A DNA stretch of 7,554 nucleotides from Candidatus Kapaibacterium sp. (GCA_025055465.1 JANWXA010000047.1:1-7554); one strand, 5' to 3'; positions 1-5,062 are shown, counted from the stretch's first letter. The notes: a model not told the origin generated them from the sequence alone. Made by a program: numbers and translations.

Positions 1-22
1 GGCGAAGGTGGTGGGGCAATAA
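1..22 (+). CDS. 3' end of a Rieske-type oxygenase alpha subunit (partial)
   Basis: Only the last codons are in the window. Read from base 2 they give A-K-V-V-G-Q and a TAA stop at 20-22. The assignment rests on identity: the 15 bases 1-15 are repeated exactly at 4367-4381, in the same frame, where they form the end (M-A-K-V-V-G) of a clearly recognisable Rieske oxygenase C-terminal domain. The gene body lies to the left of the window. The alternative is chance identity of 15 bases, which is unlikely given the shared frame and the position at a gene end. The substrate cannot be judged from this piece. Confidence 0.6.
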
Positions 23-23
23 C

Positions 24-326
24 GTGAAAGTGCTAATTGGTCACGAACTTGCTTTTACTCTACAGGATATGTCAGAAGCTATAACGGTTGATGCTGCAGT
101 AGCTCAGAGCTGCTGCGGGAGTGGCGAGACGAAGAACGGGCACGGGGTGGTCGCTGCAAATATGCAGGTGTGAGAGCGAGCGTTATATTTGCGCGCGATG
201 TATTTTGCACAAACATGGGAGAGTTGGCCAAGGGCATTGCTAATGGCAGTGTGGATGGTTCCAAGGCGATTTTGCTCTCGTCATCTACAGCAGTAGTTGG
301 TGATGAGATGTTTTTTACGTGGCAGA
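24..326 (+). pseudogene. Unrecognised open stretch, apparently frameshifted
   Basis: A GTG at 24, two bases after the preceding stop, opens a frame that starts M-K-V-L-I-G-H-E-L-A-F-T-L-Q-D-M and runs to a stop at 171-173. Its protein-like character fades after about base 100. From about base 103 a second frame, open from 92, takes over with a charged helix-like segment (E-L-L-R-E-W-R-D-E-E-R-A-R) and continues plausibly to about 325. One indel near 100-105 would join the two into a protein of about 100 residues. I do not recognise the family. From about 327 a third frame carries integrase sequence, so this stretch has no proper 3' end. It may be a broken gene or chance open frames. Confidence 0.25.
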
Positions 327-431
327 TACAGTGTCTCCATGATGCAGGAGTTGATGGGGCACAAAGACGTGAATACGCACGTTCTGAACCGCGGCGGAAA
401 AGGTGTACGGAGCCTGATTGACAAGGTGTAG
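327..431 (+). pseudogene. Integron integrase (IntI) C-terminal remnant, catalytic Tyr lost
   Basis: Read from 327, the frame gives Y-S-V-S-M then M-Q-E-L-M-G-H-K-D-V-N-T-H-V-L-N-R-G-G-K-G-V-R-S and stops at TAG 429-431. This is the C-terminus typical of integron integrases, tyrosine recombinases whose usual end reads ...QELLGHKDV-xTTMIYTHVLNRGGxGVRSPLD.... The His of box II (H in GHKDV) is present, but about five residues (TTMIY) are missing between N and THV, and they contain the nucleophilic tyrosine. The deletion could have arisen between two ACG triplets. Nothing convincing remains of the N-terminal two thirds, and the same frame has a stop (TAG) at 294-296. It is a dead fragment. It lies on the same strand as the downstream cassette, as in the less common 'reverse' integrons. 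A XerC/D-type recombinase is less likely because the THVLNRGG-x-GVRSP ending is characteristic of IntI. Confidence 0.65.
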
Positions 432-535
432 TCGAAAGAATGATGGCATGTTACACGAAAACCGAATAAGAACCCGAAGATGATAAGAAACACCTTGAAG
501 ATGTTGGCAGCAAAGAACTTCGTAATTCACCCCCA

Positions 536-579
536 GAGGCGTCTTATGCCGACAGTGAAGCAGTGGAGGCGTCTTATGC
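536..579 (+). repeat. 14-bp direct repeat, attI-like integrase-binding repeats
   Basis: GAGGCGTCTTATGC occurs at 536-549 and again, without mismatch, at 566-579, a period of 30 bases. The second copy ends 19 bases before the GTTAGGC core at 599. In the class 1 integron, attI carries two direct repeats bound by the integrase just upstream of the core. Position and arrangement here match that plan, although the repeat sequence and period differ. The role is inferred. Confidence 0.45.
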
Positions 580-587
580 GGAAATCA

Positions 588-593
588 TATAAT
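588..593 (+). promoter_or_regulatory. TATAAT -10 element, candidate cassette promoter
   Basis: A perfect TATAAT lies 6 bases before the core site. Initiation from it would fall at the cassette boundary, about 45 bases before the parA-like start. No good -35 hexamer is found 16-18 bases upstream: that position lies in the second GAGGCG repeat, so integrase or another protein bound there could affect it. It is the only obvious promoter element for the two cassette genes. Confidence 0.35.
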
Positions 594-598
594 CAATA

Positions 599-605
599 GT
601 TAGGC
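599..605 (+). other. Integron core site GTTAGGC (left cassette junction)
   Basis: GTTAGGC fits the GTTRRRY core consensus, in which recombination occurs after the G. The next six bases (600-605) would be the first bases of the inserted cassette. They are exactly complementary to GCCTAA at 1881-1886, as expected for the two ends of one cassette. The sequence just left of it shows no attC-type inverted repeat, so it reads as attI rather than the end of an earlier cassette. Confidence 0.55.
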
Positions 606-644
606 GGCATCGCTGCGTCGTATCTATGTCACAGGAGGCAAAGA

Positions 645-1508
645 ATGAAAGGAATCGCAACTGTCAACTTCAAAGGTGGCGTTGGCAAAACAACAGTGAC
701 TTGGCTTCTTGCCAAGTATGCAGCAAAAAAAGGCAAAAAGGTCTTGGTTGTAGATGCAGATGCTCAAATGAGTCTCACGCTCGCCGTACAATTGCAGGAA
801 AGTGGTGCTATGTACGGGGAATTTGAGAATTGGTACGAAAACCAGCATAGGAAAAGGAACAAAACCATTCTAAATGCTCTCGAGAAGTATGACAGGATGG
901 AAGGTGGTCATTTCGATTTTCCAATTGACGCCTCCTTTATCTATCGGATGAGTGAAAATCTTCATTTCATACCAGCGGTAGTTGATTTGTATTGGCTTGA
1001 ACTTGAGGTTTTTGACAGGGAGAAAGTCAAGCACTTTATCAGGGCTTTACTCGGCAAGATTGAACACTCGAGAGGATTCAACTACGACTACGTTTTCTTT
1101 GATTGTCCGCCAAACTTTACTGCGCTCTCTTATTCAGTACTGAGTTGTTCAAGCCTTATTCTGATCCCCGTTAACCCTGATGTTTTTGCCTCACGTGGGA
1201 TTGGTTTGATGATAGATGGTCTTCGTTATAGAATACAACCATGGCCCAACCCCAAGATCGCAGTTTTTATGAACAAGGCAAAGTTATACAAGGGCAATCT
1301 TACACGAGAAACCGAAAAGTATTGGACGGAATCCAAAGTAGTTTGTGATGACAAGCGCAGAGATGGGGTGTCTGTGGAGACGTGGGATTCTTTTATTCCC
1401 GAAAGGGTTGACATCAAGCGCGCTATACCAGGGCGGTTCTTCCCCTACGAATTTGAAGAGTACTTTGCAGGATTATGGCGAAACGTTGAAAGGGTGTTGA
1501 ATCAATGA
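645..1508 (+). CDS. ParA/MinD-family ATPase encoded in an integron cassette
   Basis: A 287-residue P-loop ATPase of the SIMIBI class. The deviant Walker A box, K-G-G-V-G-K-T-T at residues 10-17, has the signature lysine (K10) that acts across the dimer in ParA, MinD and Soj. A Walker A' motif, V-V-D-A-D-A-Q (D37, D39), and a Walker B motif, Y-V-F-F-D-C-P-P-N with D153, follow. I-P-V-N-P-D at 174-179 matches the later conserved strand. Such proteins dimerise with ATP, often bind DNA or membrane, and position plasmids, chromosomes or complexes with a partner that stimulates hydrolysis. The N-terminus is short, with no helix-turn-helix domain, so it is a small (type Ib/Soj-like or orphan) form. 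The insert of roughly 70 residues after Walker A' (about 50-120) is longer than in minimal ParA proteins. The start is supported by AGGAGG at 633-638, six bases before the ATG. The stop overlaps the next start (ATGA), so the next gene product is the likely partner. The exact cargo is unknown; family assignment is firm. Confidence 0.9.
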   Translation: MKGIATVNFKGGVGKTTVTWLLAKYAAKKGKKVLVVDADAQMSLTLAVQLQESGAMYGEFENWYENQHRKRNKTILNALEKYDRMEGGHFDFPIDASFIYRMSENLHFIPAVVDLYWLELEVFDREKVKHFIRALLGKIEHSRGFNYDYVFFDCPPNFTALSYSVLSCSSLILIPVNPDVFASRGIGLMIDGLRYRIQPWPNPKIAVFMNKAKLYKGNLTRETEKYWTESKVVCDDKRRDGVSVETWDSFIPERVDIKRAIPGRFFPYEFEEYFAGLWRNVERVLNQ

Positions 1509-1876
1509 ATAGACTCAAAACTATCAGAAAGAAAATAGAACAAGTAGAAGCACTTCTTGCCGAGATAAAAGGGGAAGTGGAAGCTCTAAGCAAAGAGAAT
1601 GAGTCGAGACAGACGAAAGCGCGGCAACCAGAGGAAGTTTTGCCGTCTGACGAAGAACTTCGTTCGGAATATGACAGGCTATATCAAGACTTCATCTCCT
1701 CGAATTCGGGAGCCGTGGAAGAGTTTGTCAAGAGCAAGAGCAAAAACTATCTCAAGGCTTTTTGTAGAGCTAACAATTTGCCTGTGGATATAACAAAGGT
1801 ATCTAAGGCCGGGATTGTGGATGTAGTCTTGCAGTGGATGGCTCAGCGTAAAGCCATAACTCAGAAAACAACATAA
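1505..1876 (+). CDS. Small coiled-coil protein, probable partner of the ParA-like ATPase
   Basis: A 123-residue soluble protein without signal peptide or membrane segment. Residues about 1-35 are rich in K, E and L in a heptad-like pattern (I-x-x-V-E-A-L-L-A-E-I), suggesting a coiled coil. A charged linker (36-75) follows. The C-terminal ~40 residues (Y-L-K-A-F-C-R-A-N-N-L-P, then S-K-A-G-I-V-D-V-V-L-Q-W-M) look like a compact helical module with the helix-turn-helix spacing of SAP/HeH-like nucleic-acid-binding domains; this resemblance is by eye. The ATG lies inside the end of the ATPase gene (ATGA overlap at 1505-1508), implying translational coupling and near-equal production. By analogy with ParA partners, it may bridge the ATPase to DNA or to a cargo and stimulate its ATPase. 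It lacks ParB nuclease-like motifs. I do not recognise a named family. Confidence 0.75.
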   Translation: MNRLKTIRKKIEQVEALLAEIKGEVEALSKENESRQTKARQPEEVLPSDEELRSEYDRLYQDFISSNSGAVEEFVKSKSKNYLKAFCRANNLPVDITKVSKAGIVDVVLQWMAQRKAITQKTT

Positions 1877-1880
1877 TGCT

Positions 1881-2018
1881 GCCTAACCCGCCGCTGCAGC
1901 CGACAGCCGCTTCGCGGTTTTTCTCACCGCGCAACGAGCCGAGAAGAACCTGTGTGCCAACCAGTGGCGGCAGTAGGTGCGTGCGGCCGGACACGTCGTT
2001 GCAGCGGACGCGCTAAAG
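1881..2018 (+). other. attC-like recombination site closing the cassette
   Basis: The left end is typical: R'' GCCTAAC (1881-1887, fits RYYYAAC), a 3-base spacer, then L''-like CCGCTGCAGCCGAC (1891-1904), much like the GCTGCAGCCGAC found in many environmental attC sites. The pairing partner is GTCGTTGCAGCGG at 1995-2007: eight perfect pairs (1891-1898 with 2000-2007), four more (1901-1904 with 1995-1998), and GC opposite a single T, so one base is extrahelical as in functional attC sites. The expected R' then reads only GCTAAAG (2012-2018), a poor match to GTTRRRY, so this end may have decayed. Inside the site, 1916-1925 and 1941-1950 pair in nine of ten positions, plus one G-T wobble. At 138 bases it lies at the upper limit of known attC lengths. 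Confidence 0.5.
1905..1922 (+). terminator. Possible weak intrinsic terminator inside the attC-like site
   Basis: AGCCGC (1905-1910), a TTC loop and GCGGTT (1914-1919) form a six-pair hairpin with one G-U pair. The last bases of the stem run into five T residues (1918-1922). It sits 29 bases after the stop of the small coiled-coil gene and could end the cassette transcript. It competes with the attC fold and the longer 1916-1950 stem, so its role is uncertain. Confidence 0.3.
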
Positions 2019-2060
2019 CACGCCGCTGAACCGGGTCGTTCACCCGCCGCCCCGTTGAGC

Positions 2061-2410
2061 CGTGATATGCGTGATCTCACGGACAATAGAGTATTTGCTT
2101 CCAACTACAAGCCAGCACGTATCAGGAAATCCGCAGGGAGACCTATGGAGAGGATCTCGGCTAAACGAGTTGGATCACCCTCGACGAATGTCATAGGTTC
2201 CTGAACTGGCTGAATCTCTCACCCACCTCAATTTGGAATAGTCCACGGTCATTGTCGCTCCTCTGGTCACAAACGAATTTTTGCCGACAACACATAAACG
2301 TCGGCTGTAGGGGGCGCCTACCCCTTTTCACTGAATGCTGGGAGTAGCCAGGGGAAGCGTGCCGGGAGCGTGGTCCACTGTCATTGGGGCAATGTTTGTC
2401 ATCAAAGTTC
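2061..2410. other. Gene-free region with stem-loops
   Basis: No convincing gene is visible between the attC-like site and the promoter of the beta-helix gene; the short open frames lack coding character. Three dyads stand out. CCGTGA/TCACGG is at 2060-2065 and 2077-2082. GCCGAC/GTCGGC is at 2283-2288 and 2300-2305. AGGGG/CCCCT is at 2309-2313 and 2321-2325, with T residues running to 2328. GTTGAGC at 2054-2060 also fits the integron core consensus and may be the true end of the attC-like site or a worn second one. Confidence 0.5.
2309..2328 (+). terminator. Possible intrinsic terminator
   Basis: A five-pair stem, AGGGG with CCCCT, closes a seven-base GC-rich loop region and is followed directly by TTTT (2325-2328). 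A GCCGAC/GTCGGC hairpin stands just ahead of it. It would stop any read-through from the cassette before the beta-helix gene. The stem is short, so confidence is limited. Confidence 0.35.
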
Positions 2411-2411
2411 C

Positions 2412-2426
2412 TCGCATGGAATGCGA
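2412..2426. promoter_or_regulatory. Dyad TCGCAT-GGA-ATGCGA upstream of the beta-helix gene
   Basis: Perfect six-base arms separated by three bases, 30 bases ahead of the -7 box. The size and spacing suit a dimeric regulator site. No regulator gene is in the window. Confidence 0.3.
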
Positions 2427-2437
2427 TGGCTCTATAG

Positions 2438-2463
2438 GTAGTTCAAAAACTACAGTAAATTTG
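2438..2463 (+). promoter_or_regulatory. Candidate promoter of the beta-helix gene with an overlapping palindrome
   Basis: TAAATTTG at 2456-2463 matches the Bacteroidota -7 box TAnnTTTG in every fixed position. Initiation would fall near 2470, giving a leader of about 20 bases that contains the Shine-Dalgarno sequence. Directly upstream, GTAGTT-CAAA-AACTAC (2438-2453) is a perfect six-base-arm palindrome in the promoter spacer, where a repressor could block sigma factor binding. A TTTG -33 box is not evident at the usual distance, so an activator may be needed. Confidence 0.4.
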
Positions 2464-2489
2464 TGCAAGTTTATTTGCGGAGGAGCGCC

Positions 2490-3992
2490 ATGTACTGGTT
2501 TCTTGCGTTTACGGGTGGGTGTATTTTTTTTGGAACAGCTCTTACCGCTCAGATTCACATTGGACCCGGTCAGACCTATGCAAACATTCAACAAGCGGCT
2601 CCCTTTATTCGCCCGGGGGACACGGTCTATCTCCATGCTGGGGAATACCGGGGGTACAATTACTATCGGGGACTAAAGGGGCGACCGGACGCGTGGATTA
2701 CAATCAGGCCCTATAGGAACGACCGTCCGGTGATTCGCGGGGCATGGCAATTCTCCGCGATGGAGTATGTGCGGTTTGAAAACCTGACTTTTCAGGGGAA
2801 CACTGTTGATACAGCCGGACCGTTTCTGAACATTGACAATGGAGGGGATTGTGCAACGCAGTCCCGTCACATTGTGATCGCCTCCTGCTACTTTGGGGAC
2901 AATCGGGTGGGCAATACTCTCAAGTTCGGTGGAGTGGATAGCTTTGAGGTTGTGGGCTGCACCTTTCGGAATCAGGGAGATGGGAATGCTGGGTTAGCGC
3001 TAAATGTATGCCACGATGGATGGGTTCACGACAATGTCTTTGAAAATGTCCAAGGACGAGCCATCCAGGCAAAGCTCGGGACGCGCAACGTTGTGATTGA
3101 ACGCAACCTTTTCCTCGACTGCGGAACGCTGGACGCCGCTCTTCGCATTGGGGAAGCGGGAGGGCTTCAATTCCACTGCCCAGGGGATGAGTGGACCGCT
3201 CGCGAGGTCTTTGTTTACTCCAACATCATCATCGGGGGTCGTGCAGCGTTTGCCATTGGACAAGCTCAGAATTGCGAAATCGTGCACAACACTATTGTCA
3301 ATCCGCAACAGTTTGTCTTTCGTGTGCTTGCGGAGCAACCGGTTTTTGCCTGTGACTCCAACCGCATCGTGAACAACATTTTCTACCTCAGCGCTACCCG
3401 CTACTTCAACGGTTCACCCAATCCAGCATCGAACAACATAGACTACTCCACGTTTGTGGTAGATCACAACCTCTTTTACTATACCGGGGACCCAAATTGG
3501 CTCCCCAATCCGAACGGGGGCCCTTATGACATGGAGGAACTGACAGGTATCCGCGTCACGAACTCGATACGCGGTAATCCCCTTTTTGTGGCGGTAGAGA
3601 GGAGGGATTTCCACTTACGACCGGGGAGCCCGGCAATTGGTGCCGGAGCGGTCGTACAGCATCCCAAGAGGGACTACTACGGCTTCCCCTTCAAATCGCC
3701 ACCCTCAGTAGGGGCAGTAGAGGACACGTCCGGAATCACAGGTGTTGACATTGCTGGGGTTGGACCTGTGCTGTATCCAAATCCGGCTTCGGGAGTAGTC
3801 TTCATTGCAGGAGTGCCTCTGGGGGCTACCGTAGAGTTATGGACCCTGATGGGTGAACGATGCTACCCCTCGTTGGAGTATCTTCCCGGCGGTCTTGTCC
3901 GCCTCGATCTTATGGGGATACCCAGTGGGGCTTACGTACTGCGGTGCCGTACGGCAAACTCCTTGTGGGCAAAGAAGCTCCTCGTACGCTGA
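2490..3992 (+). CDS. Secreted parallel beta-helix protein with T9SS C-terminal sorting domain
   Basis: A 500-residue exported protein. GCGGAGGAG at 2477-2485 fixes the ATG at 2490, four bases downstream, rather than an in-frame upstream start. Residues 1-20 form a hydrophobic signal peptide ending ...A-L-T-A before Q21. Residues about 21-400 are a right-handed parallel beta-helix: P-G-D-T-V-Y-L-H-A-G-E-Y near the start, then repeated rungs of the type x-x-V-x-N-N-I-F, V-I-E-R-N-L-F and I-V-H-N-T-I-V, and a final G-S-P-A-I-G-A-G capping motif. These folds occur in polysaccharide lyases, epimerases and surface adhesins; no catalytic residues can be named, so binding or cleavage of carbohydrate is only a possibility. 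Residues about 428-500 are a type A T9SS sorting domain (L-Y-P-N-P-A-S-G, G-A-T-V-E-L-W, G-A-Y-V-L-R, ending K-K-L-L-V-R), removed on export across the outer membrane. The T9SS machinery is encoded elsewhere. Confidence 0.9.
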   Translation: MYWFLAFTGGCIFFGTALTAQIHIGPGQTYANIQQAAPFIRPGDTVYLHAGEYRGYNYYRGLKGRPDAWITIRPYRNDRPVIRGAWQFSAMEYVRFENLTFQGNTVDTAGPFLNIDNGGDCATQSRHIVIASCYFGDNRVGNTLKFGGVDSFEVVGCTFRNQGDGNAGLALNVCHDGWVHDNVFENVQGRAIQAKLGTRNVVIERNLFLDCGTLDAALRIGEAGGLQFHCPGDEWTAREVFVYSNIIIGGRAAFAIGQAQNCEIVHNTIVNPQQFVFRVLAEQPVFACDSNRIVNNIFYLSATRYFNGSPNPASNNIDYSTFVVDHNLFYYTGDPNWLPNPNGGPYDMEELTGIRVTNSIRGNPLFVAVERRDFHLRPGSPAIGAGAVVQHPKRDYYGFPFKSPPSVGAVEDTSGITGVDIAGVGPVLYPNPASGVVFIAGVPLGATVELWTLMGERCYPSLEYLPGGLVRLDLMGIPSGAYVLRCRTANSLWAKKLLVR

Positions 3993-4076
3993 GTACATTG
4001 TGAGGAATCATACTATGGATGTATTCCGGCTCTTCGGAAAGAGAGGCCTTTCCTGCTTTGCTGTTTCCTGCCGGGC

Positions 4077-4445
4077 GTGTCTGGCATTACCGTTTTACTA
4101 CACATCATGTTCAACTTCTATCCGTGGGGACTGTCGCTGAACATTGTGCGGCCGTTGGAGGTAGGGCTGACACGGGTGAGCTTTCGTTCGTACGTGTGGC
4201 GAGCCGACAAGCTCAGCGTCGGAGCGGGAGCGGAGCTGGACCGCGTGGAGCGCGAAGATGAGGCAGTAGTGGAAGCAGTTCAGCGAGGAATCCAGTCACG
4301 TTTCTACACGGCTGGACCCTTCTCTCCTTCGCAGGAACAGGGCATGCACCACTTCCATCGGCTGATGGCGAAGGTGGTGGGTTGTGAGGAGATGAACTAT
4401 GCTTGTTGTTATCTGAAAGCAATAATTTTGTGTGTAGTGAACTAG
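4077..4445 (+). pseudogene. Truncated Rieske oxygenase alpha-subunit C-terminal domain (duplicate gene end)
   Basis: From 4107 the frame reads M-F-N-F-Y-P-W-G-L-S-L-N-I-V-R-P-L, then T-R-V-S-F-R-S-Y-V-W, then D-R-V-E-R-E-D-E-A-V-V-E-A-V-Q-R-G and H-H-F-H-R-L-M-A-K-V-V-G. This is the C-terminal end of the catalytic alpha subunit of Rieske non-heme iron oxygenases (the ring-hydroxylating and choline-monooxygenase-like superfamily). The Rieske [2Fe-2S] domain and the iron-binding part are absent: left of about 4107 the similarity stops, and there is no room behind the beta-helix gene. The normal stop is also lost. After G (4381) the frame runs through unrelated codons to 4443-4445. Bases 4367-4381 equal bases 1-15 of the window, where the same residues are followed by a stop. 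It is a non-functional partial copy. Conservation of ~90 residues without a stop suggests a recent event. Confidence 0.8.
4423..4430 (+). promoter_or_regulatory. TAnnTTTG -7 box before the duplicated-module secreted gene
   Basis: TAATTTTG fits the Bacteroidota -7 consensus. A TTG at 4403-4405 stands 17 bases upstream as a possible -33 element, slightly closer than the usual 19. Initiation near 4437 would give a leader of about 40 bases to the ATG at 4478. The box lies just beyond the end of the Rieske fragment. Confidence 0.35.
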
Positions 4446-4477
4446 CAGGATGTCAAGCGAGACGCGTGGAGGGTGGG

Positions 4478-5005
4478 ATGAAAAATGTGCTCCTGAAAGT
4501 CTTACTGGTACTTGTTGCCGTGCTAAGGCCAGCCAATGCACAGTCAATAGAGTACGTTACGGTCCACAAGGCATCGGATGATCGCGCGATTCTGCTCCGC
4601 GCTGATGGCACTGCCTATCTCGTACAAAAAGGGGCGGGGTGCCCATCGCTAGAGCGATATGAGGGCAGACAGGTCGTCGTAATCTCACCAGGCCTCTTCT
4701 TGGGTGTCGGTTCAAAGCTTGTTATCCCTGAACTGAATCAGGAATGCCGAATTTGGGATGCGGAGGAAGTTAGCCTAGAGTACGTCATGCTCTACAAGGT
4801 AGAGGGTAATCATGCGATTCTAATCCGTGACGACCTCACTGTGTATCTTGTACAAACATGGTGCCCCTTGCTGTGGCTATACGAGGGCAAGTACGTCATT
4901 GTGATTTCGTCAGGGTTCTTCTTGGGCGTTGGTTCAAAGCTCCTTACCCCTGACTTGGACAAGGAGTGCTCAATTTGGAGTGTAGAGGAAATTAGGCTGC
5001 GCTGA
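4478..5005 (+). CDS. Exported protein made of two tandem cysteine-containing modules
   Basis: The chosen ATG at 4478 follows GGAGGG (4468-4473) and opens a standard signal peptide (M-K-N-V-L-L-K-V-L-L-V-L-V-A-V-L, then A-N-A before Q22). An in-frame ATG at 4403 would bury this signal and overlap the Rieske fragment, so it is rejected. The mature part, about 153 residues, consists of two copies of one ~76-residue module (23-98 and 99-175), roughly 55% identical by eye. Shared blocks are E-Y-V, A-I-L-x-R, Y-L-V-Q, C-P, Y-E-G, V-I-S, F-L-G-V-G-S-K-L and E-C-x-I-W. Each module keeps two cysteines, about 35 residues apart, suited to a disulfide outside the cytoplasm. The module is beta-rich with no membrane segment. 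There is no T9SS sorting domain, so the product is probably periplasmic. I do not recognise a named family and propose no enzymatic role. Confidence 0.8.
   Translation: MKNVLLKVLLVLVAVLRPANAQSIEYVTVHKASDDRAILLRADGTAYLVQKGAGCPSLERYEGRQVVVISPGLFLGVGSKLVIPELNQECRIWDAEEVSLEYVMLYKVEGNHAILIRDDLTVYLVQTWCPLLWLYEGKYVIVISSGFFLGVGSKLLTPDLDKECSIWSVEEIRLR
4544..5002 (+). repeat. Internal tandem gene duplication (two ~229-base units)
   Basis: Unit 1 covers 4544-4771 and unit 2 covers 4772-5002, encoding residues 23-98 and 99-175. The proteins are much more alike than the DNA, which retains only short identical patches such as GGTTCAAAGCT at 4709-4719 and 4930-4940. The duplication is therefore old and kept under selection for the protein. 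Confidence 0.8.
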
Positions 5006-5062
5006 GTCAGGTGATGCTTACAGTTCCACTATCATTTTCAGTGGCTGCTTGCCTCCTCACTC

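Larger units (their letters stand above)
600..2018 (+). mobile_element. Integron gene cassette carrying a ParA-like gene and a small coiled-coil gene
   Basis: The unit runs from the TTAGGC end of the left core to the end of the attC-like site. It holds two tightly packed genes with only 45 bases ahead of the first and 4 bases between the last stop and the attC. That is the compact, same-strand layout of integron cassettes, which usually lack their own promoter. The complementary outer heptamers (599-605 and 1881-1887) are the strongest support. The genes inside are visibly more AT-rich than miaB or the beta-helix gene, consistent with acquisition. The right boundary is uncertain: 2018 is preferred from stem pairing, while a consensus GTTGAGC at 2054-2060 is an alternative. 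Confidence 0.55.

Noticed and set aside
2335..2676. Open frame overlapping the start of the beta-helix gene in another frame
   Set aside because: It has no ribosome site and overlaps the signal peptide region; it is a by-product of the real gene.
4036..4053. GGAAAG/CTTTCC hairpin after the beta-helix gene as a terminator
   Set aside because: The stem has six pairs but no T run follows; it may still slow read-through, but it is not a convincing intrinsic terminator.
4109..4115. GTTCAAC matching the RYYYAAC attC core
   Set aside because: It lies inside conserved Rieske coding sequence, and no matching GTTRRRY or stem is found downstream.
4403..4477. Upstream ATG at 4403 for the duplicated-module protein
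   Set aside because: It would place 25 polar residues ahead of a clear signal peptide; the ATG at 4478 has GGAGGG in front.
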